From positions 1 through 64,000 of the forward strand of contig JAGATN010000019.1 in the NCBI GenBank assembly GCA_017621225.1: a DNA stretch of 64,000 nt, read 5' to 3'. A program made the translations under genes and the position numbers. Positions 36,661 to 44,480 of the stretch are shown here, piece after piece. Below the pieces are notes generated by a model. That model did not search any database, had not been told where the DNA came from, and was given only the letters and a program-made list of their open reading frames with translations. The stretch is from Muribaculaceae bacterium. Its GTDB lineage: Bacteria; Bacteroidota; Bacteroidia; Bacteroidales; Muribaculaceae. Positions within the stretch are counted from its first letter, which is position 1, and every line of letters begins with the position of its first letter.

Positions 36661-37041
36661 ATGGAATCAACTCGTCAAGCAAAAATATCGCGCCTGCTAC
36701 AAAAGGAGCTAAGTGAAATATTTCGTCAGCAGACCTCGAAAACGCACGGAGTCATAGTGTCGGTAAGCGCCGTAAGGGTGTCGCCCGACCTTAGCATAGC
36801 CCGCGCATATCTCTCGGTGTTCCCTTCGGCAAAAGCGCCCGAGATAATCGAAAACATCAACCGCAGCAGCAAGACCATAAGGTATGAGCTGGCCCAAAAG
36901 GTGCGTTTCCAACTACGCAAGACGCCCGAACTGAGCTTTTATCTCGATGACTCGCTCGACTACATCGAAAACATCGACAACCTCCTCAAAAAAGAGGACA
37001 AGGAGATATCGGAAGCCGAGCAACACAACGAAGAAAAGTAA
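36661..37041 (+). CDS. rbfA: Ribosome-binding factor A
   Basis: RbfA binds the 30S subunit during maturation of 16S rRNA. The 126-residue protein has the KH-like fold with KISRLLQKELSEIF at the N terminus and VSVSAVRVSPDLSIARAYLSVF near residues 32-53. FYLDDSLDYIENIDNLL lies near the end, followed by an acidic tail. An upstream in-frame ATG at 36592 would add 23 residues unlike the family, so the start at 36661 was chosen. The permease gene starts 6 bases after its stop. Confidence 0.93.
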   Translation: MESTRQAKISRLLQKELSEIFRQQTSKTHGVIVSVSAVRVSPDLSIARAYLSVFPSAKAPEIIENINRSSKTIRYELAQKVRFQLRKTPELSFYLDDSLDYIENIDNLLKKEDKEISEAEQHNEEK

Positions 37042-37047
37042 GCAACG

Positions 37048-38298
37048 GTGATATCGCTCCGCATAGCTTTGCGCTATCTGCGTTCGAAAAAAAGCCACAA
37101 CGCAGTAAATGTAATATCGTACGTGTCGATAGCCGGGGTGGCCGTGGCCACCATGGCCATAGTGTGCGTTTTGTCGGTGTTCAACGGATTCTCCGAACTT
37201 ACGGCCGACAGGTTGTCGATAATCGATCCTGACATAAAGATATCGCCTGCCGCCGGAAAGACCATAGCTAACGCCGACTCGATAATGGCCGAAATAAAAA
37301 GCATCGACGGCGTTGCATCGGCCATACCCGTAATCGAGGAACAGGCCCTTGCCATTTTCGGCCAACATCAGATGCCGGTGAGCATAAAGGGCGTGCCCGA
37401 CGGCTACGAATCGACGAGCGCAATAGCCTCGACTGTGATAGACGGCGACTTCAAATTGTCGGATGGCGACTACGACTGCGCCGTGCTCAGCGTAGGCGCG
37501 GCGTTGCGACTGGGCGCGCGCCCGGGATATTACGATTTGCTCGAAATATACGTGCCGCAACGCGTAGGGCGCATAAATCCCTCCAACCCGCTCGACGCAT
37601 TCAGAGCCGACTCGTTGTTAGTCAGCGGAGTGTATCAGATTGAGCAAAACGAGTATGATGCCGAGACGATGATAATGCCGCTCGACGCGGCCCGACGCAT
37701 GCTCGACTACACCACCCAATGCTCGGCAATAGAAGTGGGCGCCACGCAAGGCACCGACGTCGACCGGCTGCTCGACGAAATAACCGCGAAGCTCGGCAGC
37801 GACTACGTAGTCGCCAACCGACTCATGCAGCAGGCATCCTCGTTCAGCATCATAGCCATAGAGAAGTGGGTCACGTTTCTCATTCTGGCATTCGTGCTCA
37901 TAATAGCATCGTTCAACATATTCTCAACGATGTCGATGCTCATAATCGAAAAGACCGACAACATCGCCACGCTCAACGCCCTCGGAGGCACCCCGCAAAT
38001 GCTTTCGGGGATATTCCTCTGGGAGGGCTGGCTGATATCGCTCACCGGCGGCGCGGCCGGCATTGTGATCGGGGTAATGCTCTGCCTTGCACAGCAATGG
38101 GGCGGATTCATAAAGCTTAACGGCGACCATTCGCAGCTGTCAATAACCGAATATCCCGTAAAGGTCGAGGCCGGCGATTTGCTGATAGTGATGGTGCTCG
38201 TGGCGGTAATAGGGTTTGCGATAGGCTTTACAGCGGCACAATTCCAGAAACGCAGGCTACGCACATACTCAAAGCCCACGGCCTCTTACTGCGCATAG
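37048..38298 (+). CDS. FtsX/LolC-type ABC transporter permease
   Basis: The 416-residue membrane protein has the MacB/LolCE layout: one N-terminal membrane segment near 27-45, a periplasmic domain of about 220 residues, and three C-terminal membrane segments (near 270-295, 325-350 and 375-400) forming the FtsX domain. The N terminus IALRYLRSKKSHNAVNVISY is typical of lipoprotein-releasing permeases. No ATPase gene is adjacent, so its partner is encoded elsewhere. It starts with GTG, 6 bases after rbfA. A role in lipoprotein release toward the outer membrane is likely but inferred. Confidence 0.85.
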   Translation: MISLRIALRYLRSKKSHNAVNVISYVSIAGVAVATMAIVCVLSVFNGFSELTADRLSIIDPDIKISPAAGKTIANADSIMAEIKSIDGVASAIPVIEEQALAIFGQHQMPVSIKGVPDGYESTSAIASTVIDGDFKLSDGDYDCAVLSVGAALRLGARPGYYDLLEIYVPQRVGRINPSNPLDAFRADSLLVSGVYQIEQNEYDAETMIMPLDAARRMLDYTTQCSAIEVGATQGTDVDRLLDEITAKLGSDYVVANRLMQQASSFSIIAIEKWVTFLILAFVLIIASFNIFSTMSMLIIEKTDNIATLNALGGTPQMLSGIFLWEGWLISLTGGAAGIVIGVMLCLAQQWGGFIKLNGDHSQLSITEYPVKVEAGDLLIVMVLVAVIGFAIGFTAAQFQKRRLRTYSKPTASYCA

Positions 38299-38336
38299 GC
38301 GGCGCGGCAGTTTAACATTCCAAAAAATCAACAGAC

Positions 38337-39128
38337 ATGAAAATAGCTATAATCGGAGCAGGAAACATGGGAGGAGCGGTGACCACCGGCATTGCATCGG
38401 TGCTTCCGGAGGTGAAGATGACGGTGTCGAACCCGTCGGAGGGCAAGCTGAAAAAGCTGAGCGAAAAATTTCCGTGGATCGCAACGACCACTTCGAACAC
38501 CGAGGCTGCCGACGGTGCATCGGTGATCATTCTGGCCGTCAAGCCGTGGATTCTTCCCGGTGTCGTAGACGAGCTACACGACATAATGCAGCGCGACATG
38601 CCCGCCGTAGTGTCGATGGCAGGCGGCATTGGCCTCGACGACCTTGAGGACATGATGGGGAGCGAATGCCGTCCGGCTCTGTTTTGCGTAATACCAAATA
38701 CCGCCGCGCTGACAGGCGAAAGCATGACTTTCATGACTCACCGTCGCGGCAGCGCGAAGCAGGTGGCCGACGTGACAAAGCTGTTCGATGCATGCGGCAA
38801 GGTTTCGCTCGTAGAGGAGCGCATGGTCAACGCCGGCATGGTTACGGCCTCGTGCGGCATAGCGTTTGCCATGCGATATATGCGCGCAATGGAGCAAGGT
38901 GCCGTAGAGCTGGGTCTGCGTCCGGGCGAAGCACGTAAAGCGGTAATACAGACCATAAAAGGAGCGGCCGCTCTGCTCGAAGCCACCGGAGCACATCCCG
39001 AAGACGCCATCGATGCAGTAACTACGGCCGGCGGCCTGACGATACGCGGACTCAACGCCATGGAATCAGGCGGATTTTCGGCATCAGTGGTAGCGGGAAT
39101 GCGCGCGGCCATGCCAAAAAAGAAATAA
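38337..39128 (+). CDS. proC: Pyrroline-5-carboxylate reductase
   Basis: ProC reduces pyrroline-5-carboxylate to proline with NAD(P)H. The 263-residue protein has the Rossmann motif IIGAGNMGGAVTTGI at the N terminus and VIILAVKPWIL near 62-72. The family signature is seen as EATGAHPEDAIDAVTTAGGLTIRGLNAMESGGF near 218-250. It lies 38 bases after the permease. After its stop, the AT-rich island begins. Confidence 0.95.
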   Translation: MKIAIIGAGNMGGAVTTGIASVLPEVKMTVSNPSEGKLKKLSEKFPWIATTTSNTEAADGASVIILAVKPWILPGVVDELHDIMQRDMPAVVSMAGGIGLDDLEDMMGSECRPALFCVIPNTAALTGESMTFMTHRRGSAKQVADVTKLFDACGKVSLVEERMVNAGMVTASCGIAFAMRYMRAMEQGAVELGLRPGEARKAVIQTIKGAAALLEATGAHPEDAIDAVTTAGGLTIRGLNAMESGGFSASVVAGMRAAMPKKK

Positions 39129-39256
39129 CGCCTCATTTACACACTATTCTCCATTCTCCGGCCTAAAAGTCGGCAACCTGATGCCGAATATGCCTGTTGG
39201 CGGTCTTGAATATTAGTCATCACCGTTCGTTTACCTTTTATAGCGTCGGTATGCTT

Positions 39257-41701
39257 TTATTCGATTTTTTCGGAATATAGTAACTCATCAACAAACACCG
39301 AAGGGAAGCGCTTGTCATATAGCACGATGGTTTTTATTTTGGCCCTTGTTATCGCTACATAGAACAATCTACGTTCTTCTCCATAAGGATACTCATCACT
39401 CTTTGTCAAGACATAATTAAGCACTGCATCGTCACTAACGAGAGACGGGAATCCGTATATGTCTTTGTTGCATTGAAGAATTATGACATAGTCCGCTTCG
39501 AGTCCTTTTGATTTATGAGCCGTCAAGAACTCTATTTTCCTATTCTCAATAAAATAGAAGAATCGGTTGCCTTCCTTTATGGATTTATATTTATAAGAAA
39601 GGTAATAATCATCAAACGAATATCGTCCTAACAGGAATATTGTTTTATCTAACGGAATGGACGCAACCAACCGCCTAATAACATCGCAATAGCTACTTCG
39701 CTCATATTCGCAAAATTGAAGCTCGGTTTTAACTTGCGAATCGAATGAATGAATATCCTTTTTTATTTGAGCGTTGTTTTGTTGAATGAAGTGCGATGAT
39801 AAACTGACTAACGGTTCTCCAAAACGATATGTCGTTTCAATTTTTTTAATATCCGTAGGCCCGAAATAATCTTGAAACTGATTAAAAAGAGACATATCGC
39901 TCCCTGAAAAGCGATATATGGATTGCCAATCATCACCAACGCAGTATAATTTAGCCGGTGGAGTCCCATCACGAAGAACTTTCAAGAAATTATAACGGTC
40001 AAGCGATATGTCCTGAAATTCATCGACGATAATATAGTCATACTTTATATTATCAGAGAAACGGCAGATTTCAGTTGCTTGTAAAATGGCATCGGTAAAA
40101 TCTATTTGATTGAGTTTTTTTAATTCCTCGATATACCGTTCATAAACAGGCCGAAAAATATTTCTAATGATAAACTCACTTCGTTCATCATCAGCGTCCC
40201 TTGTCTGTTTTAATACAAAATCCAAAGATTTGCAGCTTGATTTTAGTAATGTCACAAAGGTTATAACAAGCCGTATGAATGGTTTTTCTTGCTTGCTGTT
40301 GGGTGGCATATACATATCATACAGCTCCTCATCAGTTTTTTCTTTGATGGGAACATTTGCTTCCTCCAATAATAATTTAAGTCTGTATCTGATGTCGTAA
40401 TGATTAAAATCCGCGCTTGAAGTTGTCAACAATGTTGTTCCAAACTTTTTATGAGCGGCCTCCTTCCATAAAATGCCATCGTTATATTGCTGATTGGCTT
40501 CCTCATAAGTAATACCTCTGTCTTCTGCAAACCACAACGGCACACGACTATGTTCATCCACACCAAAATGTTCCAAATATATTCGCTTAGTTTCTCCGTC
40601 TTGTTCAAAATAGATAGAAAAGTCTGGCTTGTATTGAGAGTGCGTTTCATCCGCCAAAGGATATTCGTAAGGTTCTTCGTACCTGAATTTCACACCAAGC
40701 AATGACAGAGCAAGGCATATTTTTCGCTCCTGTTCACTTCGTACATAAACTATTTTTCCATCCATATCAGGATACAACGCTTTAAGACGAGTATCTTTTT
40801 GCTCCGATAATTGTTGTCTACGTTCATCCTTTTTTCGTTCCCATTCCGATTTTCGTGTTTGATAGTCCAGTATGTATTCAACTATGCTTCTTTTGAATTT
40901 TTTATCAGTTAATAATTCGTGGTATATTTTTAAAATCAATGCGTCCGCATCGCTACATATCGACGGCTTTTGACCTTTAGCTTTCCCTATAATATCAATG
41001 GCAAGTTTATGGAATGTATAACCTCTCAAGCCGGCTACACCCATTCTTATAGTCAGTTCGGCAGCCGCCTTGTTGGTATAGCTTATAAGAAGTATATTTT
41101 GAGGTTCGACATGCTTGACATCAATTAGATACCTTACTTTTCCTACTATGGATGATGTCTTACCGCTCCCCGCACTACTGATAACCAAACAATTGTCCTC
41201 ACCAGAAACGATAGAGCGCCTTTGTTGCTTGTCCAACGGATATTTTAAGCAATGATCGAAAAAATCCGTATTGTTATCTAATTCTTCTTTAATATATCGT
41301 TTATTATGACTCTCCACAAACAATTGTATATTCTCAAAATCAGACACAAATTTTTCGATTATTTCTGACGGCTTTACATGAAAAGTTTCAATCCATTTCA
41401 AAAGGCTTTTCAATTCATGATACAAATCGGCATAATAGTTCGTAAATTGTTTCATTTCTCTAATAGTTATGAACTGATTGTCAAAACTGCGTTCCAAGTC
41501 GGTTTCAATGTCCCTAAAAAAGCATTCGCCATGCTGTCTTAACATTTCATTGCCGGAATTATGCGAACTTTGGTAAGTGACAATACCTCCTAACCGTAAA
41601 GACATCTCTTTCAATTTTCTCATTATGAATAAGCGTATCGCTACTATGACAATAATAGCCACAGCAGCGATACATAAACCCAAAGTGATCAACAGAGCCA
41701 T
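39257..41701 (-). CDS. Membrane-anchored HelD-type (helicase IV) UvrD-superfamily helicase with inserted nuclease-like domain
   Basis: The 814-residue protein is a superfamily 1A helicase close to E. coli HelD. Walker A is SSAGSGKTS (175-183), with YDYIIVDEFQDIS, VGDDWQSIYRFSGSDMSLF, TTYRF, SHFIQQN, LTAHKSKGLEADYVII and RRLFYVAITRA in the usual order. Two differences stand out. An N-terminal membrane segment (about residues 3-26) should tether it to the inner membrane. Between the two halves of domain 1, residues 320-435 contain E325, YKPDF (D360) and IYLEHF (E377), arranged as in PD-(D/E)XK nucleases. The gene is clearly more AT-rich than its neighbours, suggesting transfer. It stands alone. 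A part in DNA repair or defence is possible; neither is shown. Confidence 0.85.
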   Translation of the reverse strand: MALLITLGLCIAAVAIIVIVAIRLFIMRKLKEMSLRLGGIVTYQSSHNSGNEMLRQHGECFFRDIETDLERSFDNQFITIREMKQFTNYYADLYHELKSLLKWIETFHVKPSEIIEKFVSDFENIQLFVESHNKRYIKEELDNNTDFFDHCLKYPLDKQQRRSIVSGEDNCLVISSAGSGKTSSIVGKVRYLIDVKHVEPQNILLISYTNKAAAELTIRMGVAGLRGYTFHKLAIDIIGKAKGQKPSICSDADALILKIYHELLTDKKFKRSIVEYILDYQTRKSEWERKKDERRQQLSEQKDTRLKALYPDMDGKIVYVRSEQERKICLALSLLGVKFRYEEPYEYPLADETHSQYKPDFSIYFEQDGETKRIYLEHFGVDEHSRVPLWFAEDRGITYEEANQQYNDGILWKEAAHKKFGTTLLTTSSADFNHYDIRYRLKLLLEEANVPIKEKTDEELYDMYMPPNSKQEKPFIRLVITFVTLLKSSCKSLDFVLKQTRDADDERSEFIIRNIFRPVYERYIEELKKLNQIDFTDAILQATEICRFSDNIKYDYIIVDEFQDISLDRYNFLKVLRDGTPPAKLYCVGDDWQSIYRFSGSDMSLFNQFQDYFGPTDIKKIETTYRFGEPLVSLSSHFIQQNNAQIKKDIHSFDSQVKTELQFCEYERSSYCDVIRRLVASIPLDKTIFLLGRYSFDDYYLSYKYKSIKEGNRFFYFIENRKIEFLTAHKSKGLEADYVIILQCNKDIYGFPSLVSDDAVLNYVLTKSDEYPYGEERRLFYVAITRAKIKTIVLYDKRFPSVFVDELLYSEKIE

Positions 41702-41822
41702 CTTTACAACCCATTTATGTAAGCTATTAGTTTCAACTAATTAATAATCTGGATGACATTATTAATTATACGAAAACACAATTATCGTTACAAAATCATT
41801 GCATATGCCTAATAGTATAGAT

Positions 41823-42401
41823 TTATATTTCATCTAAATCATTCTTGATTTTGGCTTCATTATTCTGCGAATCACGGTAGGTAATTATTACAATACCTTT
41901 ATGCTCATATGCGGCAGCTGTGTATTTTTCTATCGAAAGCAATATATCTCCACCTGTTACATTCCACATACTTTCATAAACAACAGTTCCCTGAAAAACT
42001 TCCAGCATTAAAGATGTATTGGTATTTGAATAGGCGGGATTGCTTTCTTCTAAGTGTTCAGGGCCTCCATACTTGCGAGTGTATAAGTTTTTGTAATAAT
42101 TATAGGTATTAACGAGGGTATTCCACTCCCCACTTGGCTCAAAAAAGACTACCACGGAAAAAACATTTTTACCTTTGTCTGTTGCAATCACATTAACGTT
42201 AGCTTCTCGCCCTGTAAAATCACCTCTAAACATCATTACGTCGTTATCACTACCAACCGAAACAAAACCTTTGTCTTCAAGTTTCTGACAGAATGTTGTC
42301 ATACTTCCTTCAATCGGAATGCCCTTGAATGAGAGATGTTCCTGCGCCATTGCACAAATAACTGCAACGAGTAACATTAAAGTAACTGAAATTCTTTTCA
42401 T
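41823..42401 (-). CDS. Small secreted protein of unknown function
   Basis: The 192-residue protein has a signal peptide (MKRISVTLMLLVAVICAMAQ) and a predicted alpha/beta domain. Sequence features are HLSFKGIPIEGSMTTFCQKLEDKGF, GREANVNVIATDKGKNVFSVVVFF and YYKNLYTRKYGGPEH. I recognise the general type as a common Bacteroides hypothetical but cannot give a function. Codon use is AT-rich like the helicase gene. Its start lies 28 bases downstream of the strongly structured element at 42430-42602 on the same strand, so it may be controlled by it. Confidence 0.7.
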   Translation of the reverse strand: MKRISVTLMLLVAVICAMAQEHLSFKGIPIEGSMTTFCQKLEDKGFVSVGSDNDVMMFRGDFTGREANVNVIATDKGKNVFSVVVFFEPSGEWNTLVNTYNYYKNLYTRKYGGPEHLEESNPAYSNTNTSLMLEVFQGTVVYESMWNVTGGDILLSIEKYTAAAYEHKGIVIITYRDSQNNEAKIKNDLDEI

Positions 42402-42429
42402 ACTTTTAATTAGGTTGTTGACTCTCCAG

Positions 42430-42602
42430 TTCCAATTGAGTCGTTAAATATGCAGAAGCGTGGAACTGCAATGCCACGTTCTGAATTGGAGGTCGTAGGA
42501 AACCTGTACACACGAATGTAGAAATAGCAGCCCACGCTATAGGCGTGAGAACCACTATGCTATCCTTGTGTGTAATTGTGAAATTTCCTACGTTTCCAAT
42601 TC
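42430..42602 (-). ncRNA. Long rod-like structured RNA candidate in the leader of the secreted protein gene
   Basis: Five nested helices lie in line: 42483-42490 with 42595-42602, 42494-42502 with 42584-42592, 42507-42513 with 42568-42574, 42524-42529 with 42558-42563, and 42533-42537 with 42543-42547. All are perfect. A second hairpin pairs 42454-42463 with 42474-42482 (one bulge). The order of helices makes a chance origin unlikely. On the minus strand the element sits directly upstream of the ATG at 42401 and downstream of TATATTTG (42667-42674), so a cis-regulatory leader is the simplest reading. A free-standing RNA on either strand is possible. I recognise no known family. Confidence 0.5.
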
Positions 42603-42666
42603 ACAAGATAAGCATAACGCTTCTTATTTTATCAATGTCGTGGAAAGAGTTATCTCAATCCATATG

Positions 42667-42674
42667 CAAATATA
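42667..42674 (-). promoter_or_regulatory. Promoter -7 candidate for the structured leader
   Basis: The minus strand reads TATATTTG, fitting TAnnTTTG. A TTG lies 22 bases further upstream (42697-42699), slightly longer than the usual spacing. It would give a leader of about 260 bases for the gene at 41823-42401. Confidence 0.3.
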
Positions 42675-42706
42675 CAAAAAACAGTTATAATTCGCTCAAT
42701 ATGGGT

Positions 42707-42844
42707 AAATTATTCAGAGCAAACCGCATCAAATCTGCAATATCTAAATATCTGAAGAACATATTTGAGAGTGGAGAACTTGATGAAAATTCAGTTCATT
42801 CCATTTTGGAATATACTGCCGCAGACGGTAAGTTTTATCAGACA
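42707..42844 (+). pseudogene. Fragment of a RhuM-family gene
   Basis: In an open frame (42545-42967) residues 55-100 read like the N-terminal third of RhuM proteins: KYLKNIFESGELDENSVHSI followed by TAADGKFYQT. In intact RhuM this is followed by NLDxIISVGYRVNS; here the match stops and unrelated sequence follows. The intact paralogue at 57496 shows the corresponding segment LKNIYETGELTQEA. The piece is therefore a remnant, not a working gene. Confidence 0.65.
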
Positions 42845-42860
42845 AACATGGCATCGATGC

Positions 42861-42957
42861 ACCCTAAAGGGTATAATAAGCAGTTCTTTGAAATAGATTA
42901 TACCCCTTATGGTGTAATATCACTATTTTTCACTATCTTTACACCCAAAAGGGTATA
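42861..42957 (+). promoter_or_regulatory. Operator-like palindromes before the truncated XRE gene
   Basis: Three imperfect palindromes of the CCC-n-GGG type occur: ACCCTAAAGGGTA (from 42861), TACCCCTTATGGTGTA (42901-42916) and ACACCCAAAAGGGTAT (42941-42956). They precede the ATG at 42964 as expected for autoregulated antitoxin operons. TATCTTTA near 42934 may be the -7 element. Confidence 0.45.
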
Positions 42958-42963
42958 TATAGT

Positions 42964-43074
42964 ATGACTCAATTGGCTAAATACGTAAAAGAGAAGCGCA
43001 AGCAGTTCGGGCTTACTCAAGTTGACCTGTCACAGAAATCAGGAGTCGGGCTGCGCTTTTTGGCGCCGAAATGA
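42964..43074 (+). pseudogene. Truncated XRE-family (HipB/Y4mF-like) antitoxin
   Basis: A frame of 36 residues starts MTQLAKYVKEKRKQFGLTQV and continues DLSQKSGVGLRFL. This is the helix-turn-helix of Y4mF/HipB-type antitoxins up to the turn after the recognition helix. The expected RELEQGK continuation is missing: after RFL the frame runs into APK and a stop. No HipA-like toxin follows. The break point coincides with the start of the AT-rich repeat cluster, so the gene was probably cut by insertion of the downstream cassette. Confidence 0.65.
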
Positions 43075-43084
43075 CACAAAAAAA

Positions 43085-43190
43085 TTGAAAATGGAGAATG
43101 GAGGATAAAAATTGAAAATGGAGAATGGAAAATGGAAAATTAGGCTACGCAATTCTCCATTCTACAAACTCTCAATTCTCAATTTTATAA
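43085..43190. repeat. AT-rich degenerate repeats upstream of the four-helix-bundle gene
   Basis: The unit ATTGAAAATGGAGAATGGA appears twice in tandem and is then answered by inverted pieces (AATTCTCCATTCTAC, CTCAATTCTCAATTTT). The segment is non-coding. A similar ATTCTCCATTCTCC piece lies at about 39146, just after proC, at the other edge of the AT-rich island. Confidence 0.6.
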
Positions 43191-43222
43191 AATTCTCAAT
43201 TCTAAACTTTAAATTCTAAATT
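43191..43222. repeat. Left 32-bp direct repeat flanking the four-helix-bundle gene
   Basis: Thirty-one of 32 bases are the same as at 43595-43626, in direct orientation. It ends 5 bases before the start codon region. Confidence 0.85.
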
Positions 43223-43227
43223 CCTTT

Positions 43228-43596
43228 ATGATTATGGGCGAGAATATTATAGTCAGCAAAAGCGAGGATTTCGCTGTAAGGATTGTGAAACTTTATAGAG
43301 TTCTGCAATCTGAAAGGCAGGAATATGTAATGTCAAAACAGCTACTTAGATGCGGCACCAGCATAGGAGCAAATATAGCAGAAGCGCAAGAAGCCCAAAG
43401 CGATTCCGATTTCATTGCCAAACTATACATTTCTCTTAAAGAATGTAGTGAAACGTGCTATTGGATACGATTGCTGCACCGAACCGATTATCTATCCGAA
43501 GCCGAGTATCGTTCCCTTAATCAGGATTCTTCCGAATTAAAGGCTCTGTTGACAGCGATAATAAAATCGAAGAAGCAGAATATGCAATCAAAATAA
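43228..43596 (+). CDS. Four-helix-bundle protein (S23/IVP family)
   Basis: The 122-residue protein matches the S23-type four-helix bundle family. EDFAVRIVKLYRVLQ is helix 1, SKQLLRCGTSIGANIAEAQEAQSDSDFIAKLYISLKE the conserved central part, and ECSETCYWIRLLHRTDYLSE helix 3. Relatives are found in 23S rRNA intervening sequences and as accessory (Avd-like) proteins of diversity-generating retroelements; the cellular role of stand-alone copies is unknown. No reverse transcriptase is nearby. The start may be the ATG at 43228 or 43234. The gene lies exactly between two 32-bp direct repeats, one of which begins at its stop codon, so it looks like a cassette. Confidence 0.85.
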   Translation: MIMGENIIVSKSEDFAVRIVKLYRVLQSERQEYVMSKQLLRCGTSIGANIAEAQEAQSDSDFIAKLYISLKECSETCYWIRLLHRTDYLSEAEYRSLNQDSSELKALLTAIIKSKKQNMQSK

Positions 43597-43626
43597 TTCT
43601 AAATTCTAAACTTTAAATTCTAAATT
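43595..43626. repeat. Right 32-bp direct repeat flanking the four-helix-bundle gene
   Basis: Copy of 43191-43222 with one mismatch; it overlaps the last bases of the stop codon. A normal-GC gene begins 28 bases later. Confidence 0.85.
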
Positions 43627-43654
43627 TGTATTATTTACCCGAAAATCAACGATT

Positions 43655-44464
43655 ATGAAGCTATTTACCTGCATACCGACGACGCACGGCACATCTCTGC
43701 ACATTAAGTTGCTATTGGCAATAGCGTTGCTCATATCCGCAATGCCGGCCAACGGCCAGTCTGACACACGCGTAAAGCCCGATGCCGTAAGCCATATGAA
43801 GGCCCTCGTGGCACGCAGACTCAACATGATTTCATTGCCCAACGACAATGCCGAGCTTGCAAAGCTCTCTAATCCAACCATGGAGCAGGTAAAAAAGGCC
43901 ATCCCCGAAAAATATACCCGCAGCCGCCAACTTTGCGACAAAATATCGGGGTTGCGCTCCAATTTTTCGACGGCCGACGAAGCAAAGACCTACTTCAGCA
44001 CTACCATATTTGACGGCTCTACGCCTCTGATCAATGACTTTTTCAGCAAACCCGGACGCAATAAGGCTGAAGCGCGTAAAAAGGTTGAGGCCGACATTGC
44101 ACGCTACATTAAATCGGCCGGCGACATAACCGAATCGACAGCGCCCGAAAAAACTGAATCGAATGACGAAAAAGCCGCCGAAACGCCACAATCGGCCGAC
44201 GAGGCGAAACCCGAAAAGCCCGCACCCGACAACGGCACAAAGGCCGCATCAAAAAAGGCGGTACAACCACAACCATCTGACGAAAACTACGATTACCGTC
44301 CTACCGACGGCGCAGCCACTTTTGGCGTGATAGTGTTCATAATCATAGTGCTCCTGCTTTTGTCGGGGTGCGCTTACTTGTGGCTCGAGCTACAGAAAGC
44401 AAAAGCCGAGATATCTCGGCTAAAGCATGAATCGACCCGACATTCGGAGTCGGACGACGACTAA
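43655..44464 (+). CDS. Secreted/membrane-anchored protein of unknown function
   Basis: The 269-residue protein has an N-terminal hydrophobic segment ending in SAMPANGQ, probably a signal peptide. A helical domain follows (about 35-150; MKALVARRLNMISLP and KYTRSRQLCDKISGL). Then comes a low-complexity linker rich in Pro, Glu, Lys and Ala (150-215), a single membrane segment near 226-247, and a short charged C-terminal coil. If the signal peptide is cleaved the helical domain is periplasmic and the tail cytoplasmic. I recognise no family. It is convergent with the next gene, 16 bases apart. Confidence 0.65.
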   Translation: MKLFTCIPTTHGTSLHIKLLLAIALLISAMPANGQSDTRVKPDAVSHMKALVARRLNMISLPNDNAELAKLSNPTMEQVKKAIPEKYTRSRQLCDKISGLRSNFSTADEAKTYFSTTIFDGSTPLINDFFSKPGRNKAEARKKVEADIARYIKSAGDITESTAPEKTESNDEKAAETPQSADEAKPEKPAPDNGTKAASKKAVQPQPSDENYDYRPTDGAATFGVIVFIIIVLLLLSGCAYLWLELQKAKAEISRLKHESTRHSESDDD

Positions 44465-44480
44465 CGTAGGTAGTTGGGCG

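Noticed and set aside
43191..43626. CRISPR array from the two 32-bp repeats
   Set aside because: Only two copies, separated by a whole gene, with no spacers or cas genes.
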